A program made the position numbers and the translations under genes. A stretch of DNA of 64,000 bases from an uncultured Draconibacterium sp. (GTDB taxonomy: Bacteria > Bacteroidota > Bacteroidia > Bacteroidales > Prolixibacteraceae). The notes beneath the pieces are model-generated. The model searched no databases. It was not told the origin of the DNA and saw only the letters and a list, made by a program, of their open reading frames with translations. Positions 1 to 10,712 of the stretch are shown in pieces. The stretch covers positions 124,001-188,000 of the forward strand of contig CANLMQ010000003.1 in assembly GCA_947492175.1 (NCBI GenBank), given 5' to 3'. Numbering within the stretch: position 1 is the first letter of the stretch; every line of letters starts with the position of its first letter.

Positions 1-2847
1 AATATCGATGAGGTTGTAGTGGTTGGTTTTGGAACCCAAAAGAAAGTAAACGTAACCGGTGCAGTGAGCACTGTTACTGCCGAAACTTTCGAAAACAAGC
101 CAGTTGCCAATATTGGCCAGGCTTTGCAGGGGGTAGTACCTAACCTGAATGTGAGCATTAGCAACGGTTCGCCCAATGCTACTCCTTCGTTTAATATCCG
201 GGGTGGAACTTCCATGTACTATAACACTAGCTCAAAAAAGTACCAGGTTAGTTCGGGTTCGCCACTTATCCTGGTAGATGGTATCGAAATGTCTGCTTCA
301 TTGCTGAACCAGATGAATCCTAACGACATTGCCGGTATGAGTGTTATTAAAGATGCTTCGGCTGCTGCTATTTACGGTACCAAAGCTACTTTTGGTGTAA
401 TTCTGATTACGACCAAAACCGGTAATTTTAACCAGGAAGGTAAAATTAGCTACAGCTACGACATTTCGTGGGATACCCCATCGGCAATGCCCGACATCCT
501 CGATTCGTACACTATCCAAAAAGCCGGAATGGACAAAACTGTCTGGACTGGTGGTTCGGTAGGCGATGCCACTATGAAAAAGCTGGAAGCTATGCAAAAG
601 TACCTCGACAACCCGATTCCTGAAAATGCTTATTACATGGATGGAAATTCGATTGTATGGGTGGGTAATATGAATCCTTATGAAGAAGCTGTTAGAAACT
701 GGGCACCTACGCAAAAACACAACCTTAGCTTTACTGATGGTACCGACAGAATTTCATACTATTTCTCGTTGGGTTATCAGGATCAGGAAGGAATGTATAA
801 CATTAACACCGACCAGTTTAAGCGTTATAATGCCAGTGCTCGTGTGAATGCAAAAATTAAACCCTGGTTCAACGTTGAAGCAAAAATCAATTACAACAGA
901 ACAAGCTACGATGCTCCTTATGTGGTTGGCGGAAAAGGGAATCTGTGGAGTGCCATGCGTAACGAAACGGGTAAAAACATAAATATGCCAATTATGACCG
1001 GGCCAAACGATCCGGTTCCGAATGCCTATACCGATAATATTCTGGCTTGGGTATCTTATGGGGCAAAAACCAATACAATTAAAACTTCAACTTCGTTGGC
1101 TATTTCACCCGAAATTATTGTTATTCCGAAAACGTTAAAACTAAAGGCTGATTTATCGTATTTACCACAAACTACTGTATATAATCGTCACAGTCCTGAA
1201 CATAGTTATGTAACTATAAGTTGGGATAACCTGGTTTCGGAACAGTCGGAAGCCCAGGACAACAGGGCACGTTTGTCGAGAAGTTCGGTTGACACTTATT
1301 TGATAAATGCCTATGCTGATTTTAATAAAACTTTTGCCGGTGCGCACAATGTTTCGGCAATTGCCGGTTTTAGCCAGGAAAGCGTTACTTACGGTTCATT
1401 AGTTGGTAATTTAAGAGGTTTGTTCTCTCCTGATATTCAAAATCCCAAGGCAGCTGAAGATATTACCCTTCACACGCTTGAAACAGGAGCTCAGAAACGT
1501 ACAGGCCGTGCAGTTTTTGGCCGTCTTAGCTACAATTACAAAGAGCGTTATTTGGTAGAAATGAACGGCCGTTACGACGGTAGCTCGCGTTTTACACCTA
1601 ACGAGCGCTATTTCTTTTTCCCTTCGTTGTCATTTGGATGGCGCATCACCGAAGAAGCATTTATGGCCAATACAAAAAGCTGGCTCACCAACTTAAAAGT
1701 AAGAGCTTCGTGGGGTAAATTAGGAAGCCAGCCGGGTAGCTATTATCCGTACCAGGCATTAATGAGCTCAGCCAGTGCCGGAATGATCATCGATGGTGTT
1801 TACGTATCAACAGTTAATGCACCGGGGCTGGTAGCACCTGCGTTAACCTGGGAAAAAGCCACTACAACCAACTTTGGACTTGATGCCGGATTCATGGACA
1901 ACAAACTGAACATGACTCTCGATATCTTCGAACGTGAAACAACCGACATTCTTACCAACGGTAACGTAGCCTATCCTTCAGTGTTAGGAGCAAGTGCTCC
2001 ACTTGAAAACTCAGGTGCTATCAAAGCCTACGGATGGGAATTGGCCCTTAAATGGAACGACCAGTTGCAAAACGGTCTTCGTTACGGGGTAGAACTTTCG
2101 GTATACGATTCAAGAACAAAAGTGGAACACTATGCAGCCAATCCAACCAAGAACATTGGTTACCTGTACGATGGTGCATTCACCGGTGATATCTGGGGAT
2201 ATGAAACAGGAGGTATTTTACAGGAAGAAGACCTGGTAAAAAAAGAATCGGGAACCGGTTACATCTTTAATGGTCCACATCATTCAGGAAACCTTTACCC
2301 GGGTTACCTTTGGTACCGCGATATTAACGGCGACGGAAAAATTAGCGGCGGAAATTCAACGGTTGAAGATTCAGGCGACAGAAGAATTATTGGTAACAGT
2401 ACTCCTCGCTATAAATACAGTGCAATAGGTAATTTGGGCTATAAAGGAATTGATTTTAGTATATTCTTCCAGGGCGTAGCAAAACGCGATGTTTGGACAG
2501 GAAGCTCAGCTTATTGGGGCGGCGGTGCCGGTTCGCAATGGATGTACGATCGTTCGTGGACTCCGGAACGTACCGATGCTAAATTCCCTATGTACACTTC
2601 AGGCGCAAGCACTCAAACAGGATACCTGCTTAATGGTGCTTATTTAAGACTGAAACAAGTTATGCTGGGATATACTTTGCCTGCCGAATTAACTAAAAAA
2701 GTTGGTGTTGACAGGTTGCGTTTACATGTTGCCGGTTACAATTTGTTTGAAATCACAGATATTCCGGGAGTATTTGATCCGGATCAGATCTCGGATGCTT
2801 ATCCTGCAAAAAGAACTGTATCATTTGGTGTACAGGTTGGTTTTTAA
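1..2847 (+). CDS. SusC/RagA-family TonB-dependent outer-membrane receptor (5' end cut off)
   Basis: This is the C-terminal part of a SusC-like TonB-dependent transporter, which moves oligosaccharides through the outer membrane with energy from TonB. The frame is open from base 1, so the gene begins before the window; the internal GTG at 19 is not a real start. The visible protein opens with DEVVVVGFGTQKK, the usual junction after the carboxypeptidase-like N-terminal domain. A plug domain follows (VDGIEMS, then IKDASAAAIYGTKATFGVILITTK), then a beta-barrel that ends in an aromatic residue (VQVGF), as expected for Bam insertion. The susD gene starts 64 bp later on the same strand. The substrate cannot be read from the protein; the GH105 and GH29 enzymes downstream suggest a glycan with fucose and uronate. 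Confidence 0.95.
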   Translation, partial: NIDEVVVVGFGTQKKVNVTGAVSTVTAETFENKPVANIGQALQGVVPNLNVSISNGSPNATPSFNIRGGTSMYYNTSSKKYQVSSGSPLILVDGIEMSASLLNQMNPNDIAGMSVIKDASAAAIYGTKATFGVILITTKTGNFNQEGKISYSYDISWDTPSAMPDILDSYTIQKAGMDKTVWTGGSVGDATMKKLEAMQKYLDNPIPENAYYMDGNSIVWVGNMNPYEEAVRNWAPTQKHNLSFTDGTDRISYYFSLGYQDQEGMYNINTDQFKRYNASARVNAKIKPWFNVEAKINYNRTSYDAPYVVGGKGNLWSAMRNETGKNINMPIMTGPNDPVPNAYTDNILAWVSYGAKTNTIKTSTSLAISPEIIVIPKTLKLKADLSYLPQTTVYNRHSPEHSYVTISWDNLVSEQSEAQDNRARLSRSSVDTYLINAYADFNKTFAGAHNVSAIAGFSQESVTYGSLVGNLRGLFSPDIQNPKAAEDITLHTLETGAQKRTGRAVFGRLSYNYKERYLVEMNGRYDGSSRFTPNERYFFFPSLSFGWRITEEAFMANTKSWLTNLKVRASWGKLGSQPGSYYPYQALMSSASAGMIIDGVYVSTVNAPGLVAPALTWEKATTTNFGLDAGFMDNKLNMTLDIFERETTDILTNGNVAYPSVLGASAPLENSGAIKAYGWELALKWNDQLQNGLRYGVELSVYDSRTKVEHYAANPTKNIGYLYDGAFTGDIWGYETGGILQEEDLVKKESGTGYIFNGPHHSGNLYPGYLWYRDINGDGKISGGNSTVEDSGDRRIIGNSTPRYKYSAIGNLGYKGIDFSIFFQGVAKRDVWTGSSAYWGGGAGSQWMYDRSWTPERTDAKFPMYTSGASTQTGYLLNGAYLRLKQVMLGYTLPAELTKKVGVDRLRLHVAGYNLFEITDIPGVFDPDQISDAYPAKRTVSFGVQVGF

Positions 2848-2911
2848 CAGGATTCAATTGAATAACAGATTATAAAAGATTCAATTTTCGAATTATTAAT
2901 AACAAAAAAAG

Positions 2912-4879
2912 ATGAAGAATCTAAAATATTATATTGTTGCATTTTGCTTAGCGGGTGGCATTCTGTTCAACTCGTGTAACGACGATTTTCTGCAACAAGA
3001 TCCAATACAGGAACTGGCCGAAGGTGCTTTCCTGAAAAATGAGGGAGACTTACCCTTGTTTTTGAACCAGGTTTACGATGATTATATTGTAGGTCACCAG
3101 AGTGGCTGGGCTTACTCTCGTGTAGCTCCTTTTAGAGATGTACAAGGAAGCCCTATTATCTATAAAGATTTGTTTTCGGACAATATGGTAAAAGCGGGAT
3201 CTCTTAGTAGCCGTTTAAACGAATCGTATATTGTGCCACAAAGCGGTTCAAGCGAGGGATGGAGCTGGTCGAGCCTGCGAAAAATTAACTACTTCCTGCG
3301 CAACTACCGTATGGCTGAAGGTTCGGTAAACAGCCCCGATGAATTAAACAAGTGGGCTGCCGAAGCTCATTTCTTCAAGGCATGGGACTACTATAACAAA
3401 GTGGTTATTTTTGGCGAAGTTCCTTGGTATGTTACCGATCTGAACGTAGATTCGGAAGAATTGTATGCACCTCGTACACCCCGTGTCGAACTGATGGACT
3501 CTGTTCTTACGAGTATTAATTATGCCGTGGAGCACGTTAAAGAAGGAGGAAGTCCTGACGGTCGTATCAACCGCGATATGGCTAATTTCCTGAAAGCAAG
3601 AATTTGTCTTTTCGAAGGTACGTTCCGCAAGTATTATACTGAATTGGGTCTTGAATCAAGCGCCAATAAATTTCTGGAAGAATGTGTAAAAGCATGTGAG
3701 GAAATTATTGCCAGCGGTCGTTACGAATTGTATAATGAAGGTACCGATCCGTATTGGAAAATGTTTAGCTTTCAAAAAACACCATCTGCCGATGGTAATA
3801 CCGAAGCTATTCTTGCCCGCGTTTACGACGGCGATAAAATTGGCCACGCCACTCAACGTTATTTCGACCAAAATAACGGAGGCGCTGGTGGACGCTACAG
3901 TAAAGGCGCCACAAGAGGACTGGTAGATGAGTATTTGTGTATTGATGGTCGCCCGATTTATACCGGAGGAGCTGAAGGTAACTATGAAACGAACCCGAAC
4001 TTCCTTGGTTACGATGGTTTGTGGACTGAGTTGGAAAACAGGGATCCGCGTTTACGTCAAACAATTGCCCGCCCGGGTGAATTTCAAACTATTTCTCCCG
4101 CAGGTAAAGGCGATAGGAATATTGAGAAATACGGAATTCGTTATCCGGCTATTGCATACAACTATCGCACTTCAAATGGTTCAACGGTAACCGGTTATTT
4201 ATTCTGTAAACATTGGGTAGAAGATTTCGAAGAATACAATGCTGTAACAAAAGGTACACAAACAGGTGTAATGTTCCGTTATGGGGAAGTATTGCTCATG
4301 TTGGCAGAAGCAAAAGCTGAGCTTGGAACATTCAACCAAGACGATGCCGACAGAACTATTAATAAACTAAGAGAAAGAGCCGGGTTTGATTTTGATGCGT
4401 ATCCAAATTCAAAATTCAATATCTCTAACTTACCTGACGATCCACGTCTTGACAGAATTTATGCAGAAAAGCTGGATTACCCGGTTTCGCCACTTATTCG
4501 CGAAATCCGTAGGGAAAGAAGGGTGGAAATGGTACTCGAAGGATTACGTTATGAAGACCTGATGCGTTGGAAAGCCGGTAAATTATTAACTGTTCCGCTC
4601 AGAGGTATGAAGTTTACTGAAGAAAAACAAGCGATGTACGACGGAACACATGAAGCCGCAACAAATCCTCCAACATGGACTGCAAAAAAAGCTACCATCG
4701 GGAAAGAAGTATGGATAGACGGAGATGGATTCCTGATTGCATATCCACGCGATTCAAGAATAACCGATGGAACTCTACCATGGAGCGACAAACGCTATTT
4801 CTGGCCTATCCCGTTTGATCAGCTTACGCTGAATGAGAACCTGACACAATCACCCGGCTGGGAAGATATTGAGAGATAA
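2912..4879 (+). CDS. SusD/RagB-family glycan-binding lipoprotein
   Basis: This surface lipoprotein is the lid partner of the SusC directly upstream and captures glycan for import. A lipoprotein signal is visible: MKNLKYYIVAFCLAGGILF followed by NSC, with the lipid-carrying Cys near residue 22. The protein has SusD family hallmarks: an early NDDFLQQDP stretch, an AEAHFFKAWDYYN helix of the TPR-like fold, and a C-terminal RREIRRERRVEMVLEGLRYEDLMRWKAG-type segment typical of SusD/RagB. Its 655 residues are at the long end for the family. It lies between susC and a Big2/discoidin lipoprotein on the same strand with short gaps, so the three genes are probably one transcript. Family is certain; ligand is unknown. 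Confidence 0.95.
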   Translation: MKNLKYYIVAFCLAGGILFNSCNDDFLQQDPIQELAEGAFLKNEGDLPLFLNQVYDDYIVGHQSGWAYSRVAPFRDVQGSPIIYKDLFSDNMVKAGSLSSRLNESYIVPQSGSSEGWSWSSLRKINYFLRNYRMAEGSVNSPDELNKWAAEAHFFKAWDYYNKVVIFGEVPWYVTDLNVDSEELYAPRTPRVELMDSVLTSINYAVEHVKEGGSPDGRINRDMANFLKARICLFEGTFRKYYTELGLESSANKFLEECVKACEEIIASGRYELYNEGTDPYWKMFSFQKTPSADGNTEAILARVYDGDKIGHATQRYFDQNNGGAGGRYSKGATRGLVDEYLCIDGRPIYTGGAEGNYETNPNFLGYDGLWTELENRDPRLRQTIARPGEFQTISPAGKGDRNIEKYGIRYPAIAYNYRTSNGSTVTGYLFCKHWVEDFEEYNAVTKGTQTGVMFRYGEVLLMLAEAKAELGTFNQDDADRTINKLRERAGFDFDAYPNSKFNISNLPDDPRLDRIYAEKLDYPVSPLIREIRRERRVEMVLEGLRYEDLMRWKAGKLLTVPLRGMKFTEEKQAMYDGTHEAATNPPTWTAKKATIGKEVWIDGDGFLIAYPRDSRITDGTLPWSDKRYFWPIPFDQLTLNENLTQSPGWEDIER

Positions 4880-4904
4880 TAAACCAGAATATTTTTAGGA
4901 TAAA

Positions 4905-6116
4905 ATGAATTATATGAAATCAATACATTATCAAAAAGCAATAATTATCCTGTCGTTGTTTTGCATGTTTTTTACAGCGTGCGAGGAGGACGATGAAGTA
5001 AAGGTAGCTGCAGTAACCTTACTAGAGGCTGAATACGTGGATAATAATATGCAAATTTCGTTAAAGGACAACGAAACATTGCAACTCAACCCTTTTATTA
5101 TGCCTCAGGATGCTTCGAATCAGCAAGTTGTTTATTCTAATAAAAATGCAGAAATACTAAGCATCAGCCCGGAAGGAGTGTTGATACCAAAAGCTATTGG
5201 TATTGACACAATCACGGTAAAAGCTATCGACGGTTCGGATATTCAGACTTCTTACCGGGTTAATATTACCGACCACAAGGTGAAAGCAACCGGTATTACT
5301 GTTTCTGCCGAAGCAAGTAATATTGAATTAAAAATTGGCGGAGCAACTTTTAATCTAGCCGACCACATTACCATTTCTCCTGCAGATACATGGGATAAAT
5401 CGGTAACTTATACTTCTTCCGATGAGAATGTGGCTATGGTAAGTGCTGAAGGTATTATTACAGCTAAAAGTGTAGGTAATGCCGTTATTACCATTACAAC
5501 TGCTGATGGAAGTGATATCTCACGCGATTGTAATATTACTGTACTTAATTTGGTAAAACGCGAGATTGATATCGAACGAACCGGATGGATAGTAACAACT
5601 TCGGTGAGCTATTCTGATGGAAATAATTATGTGACTGATGGTTCAACCGGTAATCCTGAACATTTGTTTGACCTGGATCAGGCCACTTATTTGGCTCTGG
5701 TTAAACCTGGAAAAACTTTCGGATCATACGACGGATCAACTTACTCAGAATGTTATTTTGTTGTAGATCTGCAAACGGCTAAAAACTTCGATTATGTAAT
5801 TTGGCAACATCGTAGTACACTTAAATATTCTTTCCTGAGGCCTTATTCTTTCACTATTTCAGGAAGTAACGACGGCTCTTCATGGACGGTAATTAAGGAA
5901 AATGTACAAATACCGAATACCGGTGATAATGCACCTCATACAACAGATGAAAATGTGTATCGTATTCCATTGGTCGATGTACCGGATCCGATTACTCAAG
6001 CAACGGCAGGATTTGAATACCGCTATGTGAAAGTAGAACTTACATCGTGGAATACAAAGAGTGGAAGTACCATGCAAATTGCCGAATTTGGATTAGGAAA
6101 AATCATAGTTGAATAA
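4905..6116 (+). CDS. surface lipoprotein with Big2-type Ig-like repeats and a C-terminal discoidin (F5/8 type C) domain
   Basis: This is probably a SusE/SusF-like surface glycan-binding protein. A lipoprotein signal ends in FFTAC (Cys near residue 26 from ATG 4905; ATG 4914 is an equally good start). Residues about 30-125 and 128-220 look like two bacterial Ig-like group 2 repeats, with phrases such as VVYSNKNAEILSISPEGV and TYTSSDENVAMVSAEGII followed by V-ITV strands. Residues about 230-403 resemble a discoidin/F5-8C carbohydrate-binding fold: HLFDLDQATYLALV, YFVVDLQTAKNFDYVIW, then FTISGSNDGSSWTVI and a final RYVKVELTSW. It is the third gene of the susCD operon, and a strong terminator follows. 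Domain calls come from motif reading only. Confidence 0.85.
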   Translation: MNYMKSIHYQKAIIILSLFCMFFTACEEDDEVKVAAVTLLEAEYVDNNMQISLKDNETLQLNPFIMPQDASNQQVVYSNKNAEILSISPEGVLIPKAIGIDTITVKAIDGSDIQTSYRVNITDHKVKATGITVSAEASNIELKIGGATFNLADHITISPADTWDKSVTYTSSDENVAMVSAEGIITAKSVGNAVITITTADGSDISRDCNITVLNLVKREIDIERTGWIVTTSVSYSDGNNYVTDGSTGNPEHLFDLDQATYLALVKPGKTFGSYDGSTYSECYFVVDLQTAKNFDYVIWQHRSTLKYSFLRPYSFTISGSNDGSSWTVIKENVQIPNTGDNAPHTTDENVYRIPLVDVPDPITQATAGFEYRYVKVELTSWNTKSGSTMQIAEFGLGKIIVE

Positions 6117-6140
6117 TGTATACTATTCTTTAAAAGAAAA

Positions 6141-6172
6141 TGCCCGGGCAATTACCCGGGCAATTTTTTTTT
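6141..6172 (+). terminator. Rho-independent terminator of the susCD operon
   Basis: An 8-bp perfect stem, TGCCCGGG (6141-6148) with CCCGGGCA (6155-6162), closes a 6-nt loop and is followed by nine T residues. It starts 25 bp after the lipoprotein stop codon, so it ends the susCD transcript and separates it from the regulator gene. Confidence 0.9.
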
Positions 6173-6250
6173 GGTTCAGTCCTTCGGAATTATCATCGGT
6201 AGAAAATTCTAATTTATGAGTTTTAACAGTCGTTAATCGTGAATGTATTC

Positions 6251-6258
6251 TACTTTTG
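6251..6258 (+). promoter_or_regulatory. candidate -7 box upstream of the hybrid two-component gene
   Basis: TACTTTTG fits the Bacteroidota -7 consensus TAnnTTTG and lies about 140 bp before the regulator start, inside the only intergenic stretch between the susCD terminator and that gene. No clear TTTG -33 box sits at the expected distance, so this is a weak call. Confidence 0.35.
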
Positions 6259-6398
6259 CAAACTTGAAATTTTGGAAAAACGCGAAATAATATAAACAGG
6301 ACACAAGTAAATAATTAGATACTGTCTATTAATGTAAGTTGCTATGATACAGTATTTCCCGCTACATTGTGTTTCTTGCTAAATAGCTCAATAGCTTT

Positions 6399-9300
6399 AT
6401 GATCTGGAAATATTTAATCATCATTCTTTTTGGACTTCTAAATGCCATAGTAACTGAGGCAAAGGTTGACTATCGTTTTCGTACCATGTCGCCTGAAGGA
6501 GGATTTTATTATGATGGAGTTAAATCCATTCAACAGGACAAAGATGGTTTTATGTGGATACTCATGGAGAATGAACTTTATCGTTTTGATGGTTACGAGT
6601 ATAAACGTTATTACGGGAAAATTGCTGAATCCGATAAAAGCAAAGAGTGGGAGTTTAATGACATCGACTCAGATGCAACAGGAGACCTGTTTGTAACTAC
6701 TAATAATGGTTTATATGTATATAATCGGTCATTCGATAATTTTGATCTCTGCCGGAGAGGAAATATACAAAAAGTAAAAGTTGATAACCGCAACAACATT
6801 TGGATCAGAGGTAACAAAACCTGGAGTACTTTAAATCGCAAAGAAAACAGTATTGAATCTCCTTTGTACGATGGTAAAAAAGTTCCTTACATAAATACCG
6901 TTTTTTGCCCTTATAACAACGATTTATACGTATCAAGCAATTATGGGCGTATTTATAAGTACAATTATACTACAGGCGGTTTTTCGCTGTGTATGATTAT
7001 GCCCGATAGTGATGGATTTGTTATTGACATAAAGGCACATAAAGGGAAATTATGGGTGCTTGTTCGTTCTTATGGCTTATATCGTATTGATTTGGCCACC
7101 TTTAAGGTGGAAGACCATATTGATGTTTACCAACAACTGGAAGAAAAAAATATCAGAACATTTCATATCGATAAAAACGGAATGTTATGGTTTGGTGGTA
7201 TGAATGGATTATATATAATGGATCCTGCCGACAAGAAACATCATCAATATACACATTCAAAAACCGATAAATTTAGTATCCCAAATAACTCGATATGGAC
7301 CATTTATGAAGACTATAATAGAAATATATGGGTCGGGACTTATGCCGGAGAAATTTGTTATGTCAACCTCGACGAAAAAAATCCATTTAGATCATACGCA
7401 CCCCAACCCGAAAAATTAAACCATATTCCGGTAAGTTCTTTTACTACAGATAATGAGTTTTTATGGATTGCTACCGAAGGCGGTGGAATAAACAGAATGG
7501 ATAAAAAAAGTGGCAAATTTACTTACTATTCTCATCGGAATACCTTGAATAGCCTGTCGCACAATAATGTAAAGACCATGGCAATCGATAAAAACAGAAA
7601 TTTATGGATTGGAATGTATTCGGGAGGACTAGATAAATACAACATCGAAAAGGAGCAATTTAAACATTTCAGAGCAGGAGATGAGCATTCGTTAATTTCG
7701 AATAATATACGGAAAATTGTACTTGAAAGTGATTCCGGATTATGGATTAACTACCAGCGTCGTAAACAGGAAATTTCGTATTTATCGTTTTCTGATGATA
7801 GTATAGCACACTTTAGTTTTGGTGGGAAAGATAATGAACACTATATTTTTGATATGGTAAGGGAAGGAGAAAATCAGTTATGGATGATTAGTAGCAACCG
7901 GATTTTTCTCTTTAATGTAAAAGAACACCGGGTAAAAGAAATTGCTCCGCCCGATTCTTCTTTTATGAATTTCAGAACTTTTTGTCTCGATGATTCCGGG
8001 AACCTGTGGATTGGCACGCTGAATAACGGAATTTTAAAGTATAATCCAGAATCTGATGAATTTACTGTACTCGACGACATACAGAAGTATGGTATTTTCT
8101 CGGTTTTTAATATCTGTTACGATAATGAAGGAAGCCTGTGGTTGGGAACAGATAACGGTTTGATTCGATATAATATTTCAGATCGTACCTATTACCGGTA
8201 TAATAAACACGATGGTGTACAGGGCGATGTTTATTATCCGCTGGCTGCAATGAAAAGTCCTGACGGAAATCTGTATTTTGGAGGCACAAAAGGTTTTACC
8301 ATTGTCGATCCAAAGGCAATTACTTTAAACCAGAATCCGCCCAGGGTAGTTATTTCTGATTTTTTGGTCGATCAAACTTCTTCAGTATTGGATGTCGATA
8401 ACGAAAGTGCAGGTAAAATTCCGGAAGCTACTTTAAAGTACAATCAAACCAATTTTGGATTTCGCTTTTCTTCCGATAACTATCTCATTCCCGAAAAAAC
8501 AAGGTTTAAATACCGATTGCAAGGATACGACAACCGTTGGATTGAAGTTGATGCAGCAAACCGCTCAGCAATGTATTCTAAAGTTCCGCCGGGATCATAC
8601 TATTTCGAGGTCATGGCGGCTAACAACGATGGTGTTTGGAACGATACTCCTGAACGAATAAAAGTGGTCAGGAAACCTGCTCCCTGGGTAAGTTGGCCCG
8701 CATATATCGTGTATGTAGTTTTAGTTATTGTTGTGGTAGGGCTTATTGTGAAATACTATTCCGACAGGAAGAAACTACAGATGCAGCTTTATCTTGAAAA
8801 CGTAGAAAAACAAAAAAATAAAGAAATTTACGAGGCTCAACTTCGTTTTTTTACCAATATCTCACACGATTTTAAAACACCTTTGTCTTTGATAATAGCT
8901 GCACTCGATAAACTAAGACGAGAAGGTTTAAAAGAATACTATTACCGTATTTTGAATGGTAATTCGCAAAGGTTGCTTAACCTGGTAAATGAACTCATGG
9001 ATTTTCGTACTGTCGAAAATGGTAAAATGAAACTGGAACTTCAATCACTCGACCTGAACAGGTTTGTGGAAGATGTTACTTCGGGTTTTACTGATTATGC
9101 CGATCAAAGAAATATCGATTTTAAATTTAAAGGTAGTCCTCATTTGTCAGCTCCTTTGTGGCTCGATAAAAGCATCCTTGAAAAGGTGTTAATGAATTTG
9201 TTGAATAATGCCTTCAAATCTACAGGTGATAAAGGACAGATTTCGGTAGAAATATATACAGAAACAGAGCCTTTTATTTCACCTTACCGATACAGCTACA

Positions 9301-10457
9301 AGGTAAAAAACACGGAGTTGCCAATAGGCGTATTTCATCTTGTAATCAGAGACTCCGGGATTGGTATGTCAGACGAAATGCTCCCAAAAGTATTTGAAAG
9401 ATTTTATAAAAACAGTATCAAAAACTTCGATTCGCAACTGGGGACAGGAATTGGCCTGGCTTTGGTGAAGAGCCTTGTATTATTACATAAGGGAGAAATT
9501 ACTGTTTATAGTGAACCAGATAAAGGAACCGACATTGTTGTTTCCTTTCCGGTCAATAAGTCAACATATCAGAATGACTGTTTTCTGAAAAACATCGAAG
9601 CGCCTGAGGAAGAAGTACCGGAAGAAGAGGAGAGTGCCTTGGTAGATGATCTGTTGGAAGAGGATGTTATACAGGGAATGCAGGAAGACAGGAGGCGAAT
9701 TCTTCTTGTGGAGGATAACGATGACCTACGTAGCCTTATTGCCGACTTGTTGTCGGCAGATTTTGAGATTACTGAGGCTGAGCATGGAGTAAAGGCTTCC
9801 GGAATACTATCTTCGAAAAATATCGATCTGGTTATCAGCGATATTATGATGCCACATAAAGATGGTGTTACTCTTAGCCGCGAGATAAAAGAAAATGTAG
9901 AAACTTCTCATATCCCTGTAGTATTACTTACTGCAAAAACCGGGCTCGAAAGTAAAATTGAAGGTGCTGAATCGGGAGCTGATCTTTACTTTGAAAAACC
10001 TGTTGATTTTGAGTTGCTGAAAATAAGTATTCAAAACATTTTTAAACAACGCCAGCATCTGAAAGAGTTTTATGCCCGAAATTTCTTTGCCGACAGTGCT
10101 GAATTATCATCAAACGAACGTGATAATAAATTTCTTAACGACTTTGTAAAAATAATTGATGATCATATCGATCACTCCCGGCTCGATGTCAATTTTATTG
10201 CTTCCGAATTGTCTATGAGCCGCAGTAAACTGTACCGGAAAATAAAAGCAATGACGGATAAATCGATTGTGGAATTTATTTTAAATTACAGATTACGTAA
10301 AGCTGCCCGAATTATAATTGAACAAGATTTAAGTATGCGTCAGGTTATGGAAAAAGTTGGAATTGAGAGTCAGCCCTATTTTACCAATGCATTCAAAAAA
10401 GAATTTGGACAAACACCTACCGCTTTTGCACAAAAACATAAGCCCAATGCAACCTGA
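6399..10457 (+). CDS. hybrid two-component system regulator (HTCS): sensor, histidine kinase, receiver and AraC output in one protein
   Basis: This single-protein regulator senses glycan fragments in the periplasm and switches its polysaccharide locus on. Domains in order: signal peptide (residues 1-22); a beta-propeller sensor of Reg_prop repeats to about residue 670 (many repeats of the type LWIGTLNNGILKYNP); a Y_Y_Y domain (about 690-760, KYRLQGYDNRWIE); a transmembrane helix (about 766-790); HisKA with phospho-accepting His823 in FTNISHDFKTPLSL; HATPase_c (ESKILEKVLMNLLNNAFKS-type N box, GTGIGLALV); receiver domain with phospho-acceptor Asp1148 (VISDIMMPHKDG); and a C-terminal AraC-type HTH from about 1255. 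An acidic linker (PEEEVPEEEES) joins kinase and receiver. The 1352-residue length is normal for HTCS proteins. Its place between susCD and two glycoside hydrolases points to local control. Confidence 0.97.
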   Translation: MIWKYLIIILFGLLNAIVTEAKVDYRFRTMSPEGGFYYDGVKSIQQDKDGFMWILMENELYRFDGYEYKRYYGKIAESDKSKEWEFNDIDSDATGDLFVTTNNGLYVYNRSFDNFDLCRRGNIQKVKVDNRNNIWIRGNKTWSTLNRKENSIESPLYDGKKVPYINTVFCPYNNDLYVSSNYGRIYKYNYTTGGFSLCMIMPDSDGFVIDIKAHKGKLWVLVRSYGLYRIDLATFKVEDHIDVYQQLEEKNIRTFHIDKNGMLWFGGMNGLYIMDPADKKHHQYTHSKTDKFSIPNNSIWTIYEDYNRNIWVGTYAGEICYVNLDEKNPFRSYAPQPEKLNHIPVSSFTTDNEFLWIATEGGGINRMDKKSGKFTYYSHRNTLNSLSHNNVKTMAIDKNRNLWIGMYSGGLDKYNIEKEQFKHFRAGDEHSLISNNIRKIVLESDSGLWINYQRRKQEISYLSFSDDSIAHFSFGGKDNEHYIFDMVREGENQLWMISSNRIFLFNVKEHRVKEIAPPDSSFMNFRTFCLDDSGNLWIGTLNNGILKYNPESDEFTVLDDIQKYGIFSVFNICYDNEGSLWLGTDNGLIRYNISDRTYYRYNKHDGVQGDVYYPLAAMKSPDGNLYFGGTKGFTIVDPKAITLNQNPPRVVISDFLVDQTSSVLDVDNESAGKIPEATLKYNQTNFGFRFSSDNYLIPEKTRFKYRLQGYDNRWIEVDAANRSAMYSKVPPGSYYFEVMAANNDGVWNDTPERIKVVRKPAPWVSWPAYIVYVVLVIVVVGLIVKYYSDRKKLQMQLYLENVEKQKNKEIYEAQLRFFTNISHDFKTPLSLIIAALDKLRREGLKEYYYRILNGNSQRLLNLVNELMDFRTVENGKMKLELQSLDLNRFVEDVTSGFTDYADQRNIDFKFKGSPHLSAPLWLDKSILEKVLMNLLNNAFKSTGDKGQISVEIYTETEPFISPYRYSYKVKNTELPIGVFHLVIRDSGIGMSDEMLPKVFERFYKNSIKNFDSQLGTGIGLALVKSLVLLHKGEITVYSEPDKGTDIVVSFPVNKSTYQNDCFLKNIEAPEEEVPEEEESALVDDLLEEDVIQGMQEDRRRILLVEDNDDLRSLIADLLSADFEITEAEHGVKASGILSSKNIDLVISDIMMPHKDGVTLSREIKENVETSHIPVVLLTAKTGLESKIEGAESGADLYFEKPVDFELLKISIQNIFKQRQHLKEFYARNFFADSAELSSNERDNKFLNDFVKIIDDHIDHSRLDVNFIASELSMSRSKLYRKIKAMTDKSIVEFILNYRLRKAARIIIEQDLSMRQVMEKVGIESQPYFTNAFKKEFGQTPTAFAQKHKPNAT

Positions 10458-10610
10458 ATATAATTTTAGCGTGTGTATATTAAAGTGAGTGTTCCGGATA
10501 CCTGTTAGATTGGCTTACCATTTTTACGGATATGTTTTAAATGAGATTAATGTGCATCAAATAGATAAAAGAAATGGTAAAAAGAGTAATAGCTACATGA
10601 TGTCCAAAAA

Positions 10611-10618
10611 TATTTTTG
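10611..10618 (+). promoter_or_regulatory. candidate -7 box upstream of the GH105/GH29 pair
   Basis: TATTTTTG matches TAnnTTTG about 95 bp before the GH105 start. No terminator is seen after the regulator gene in this 255-bp gap, and no convincing -33 box is present, so the two hydrolase genes may have their own promoter or be read through from upstream. Confidence 0.3.
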
Positions 10619-10712
10619 TGCCTGACATTTTTAGGAGCTGATTAGAGGTTGTTAGAAATATTTACTGTTTAACAAACCAGCTAATCATACCTGTATTAAA
10701 CTTTTAACAACA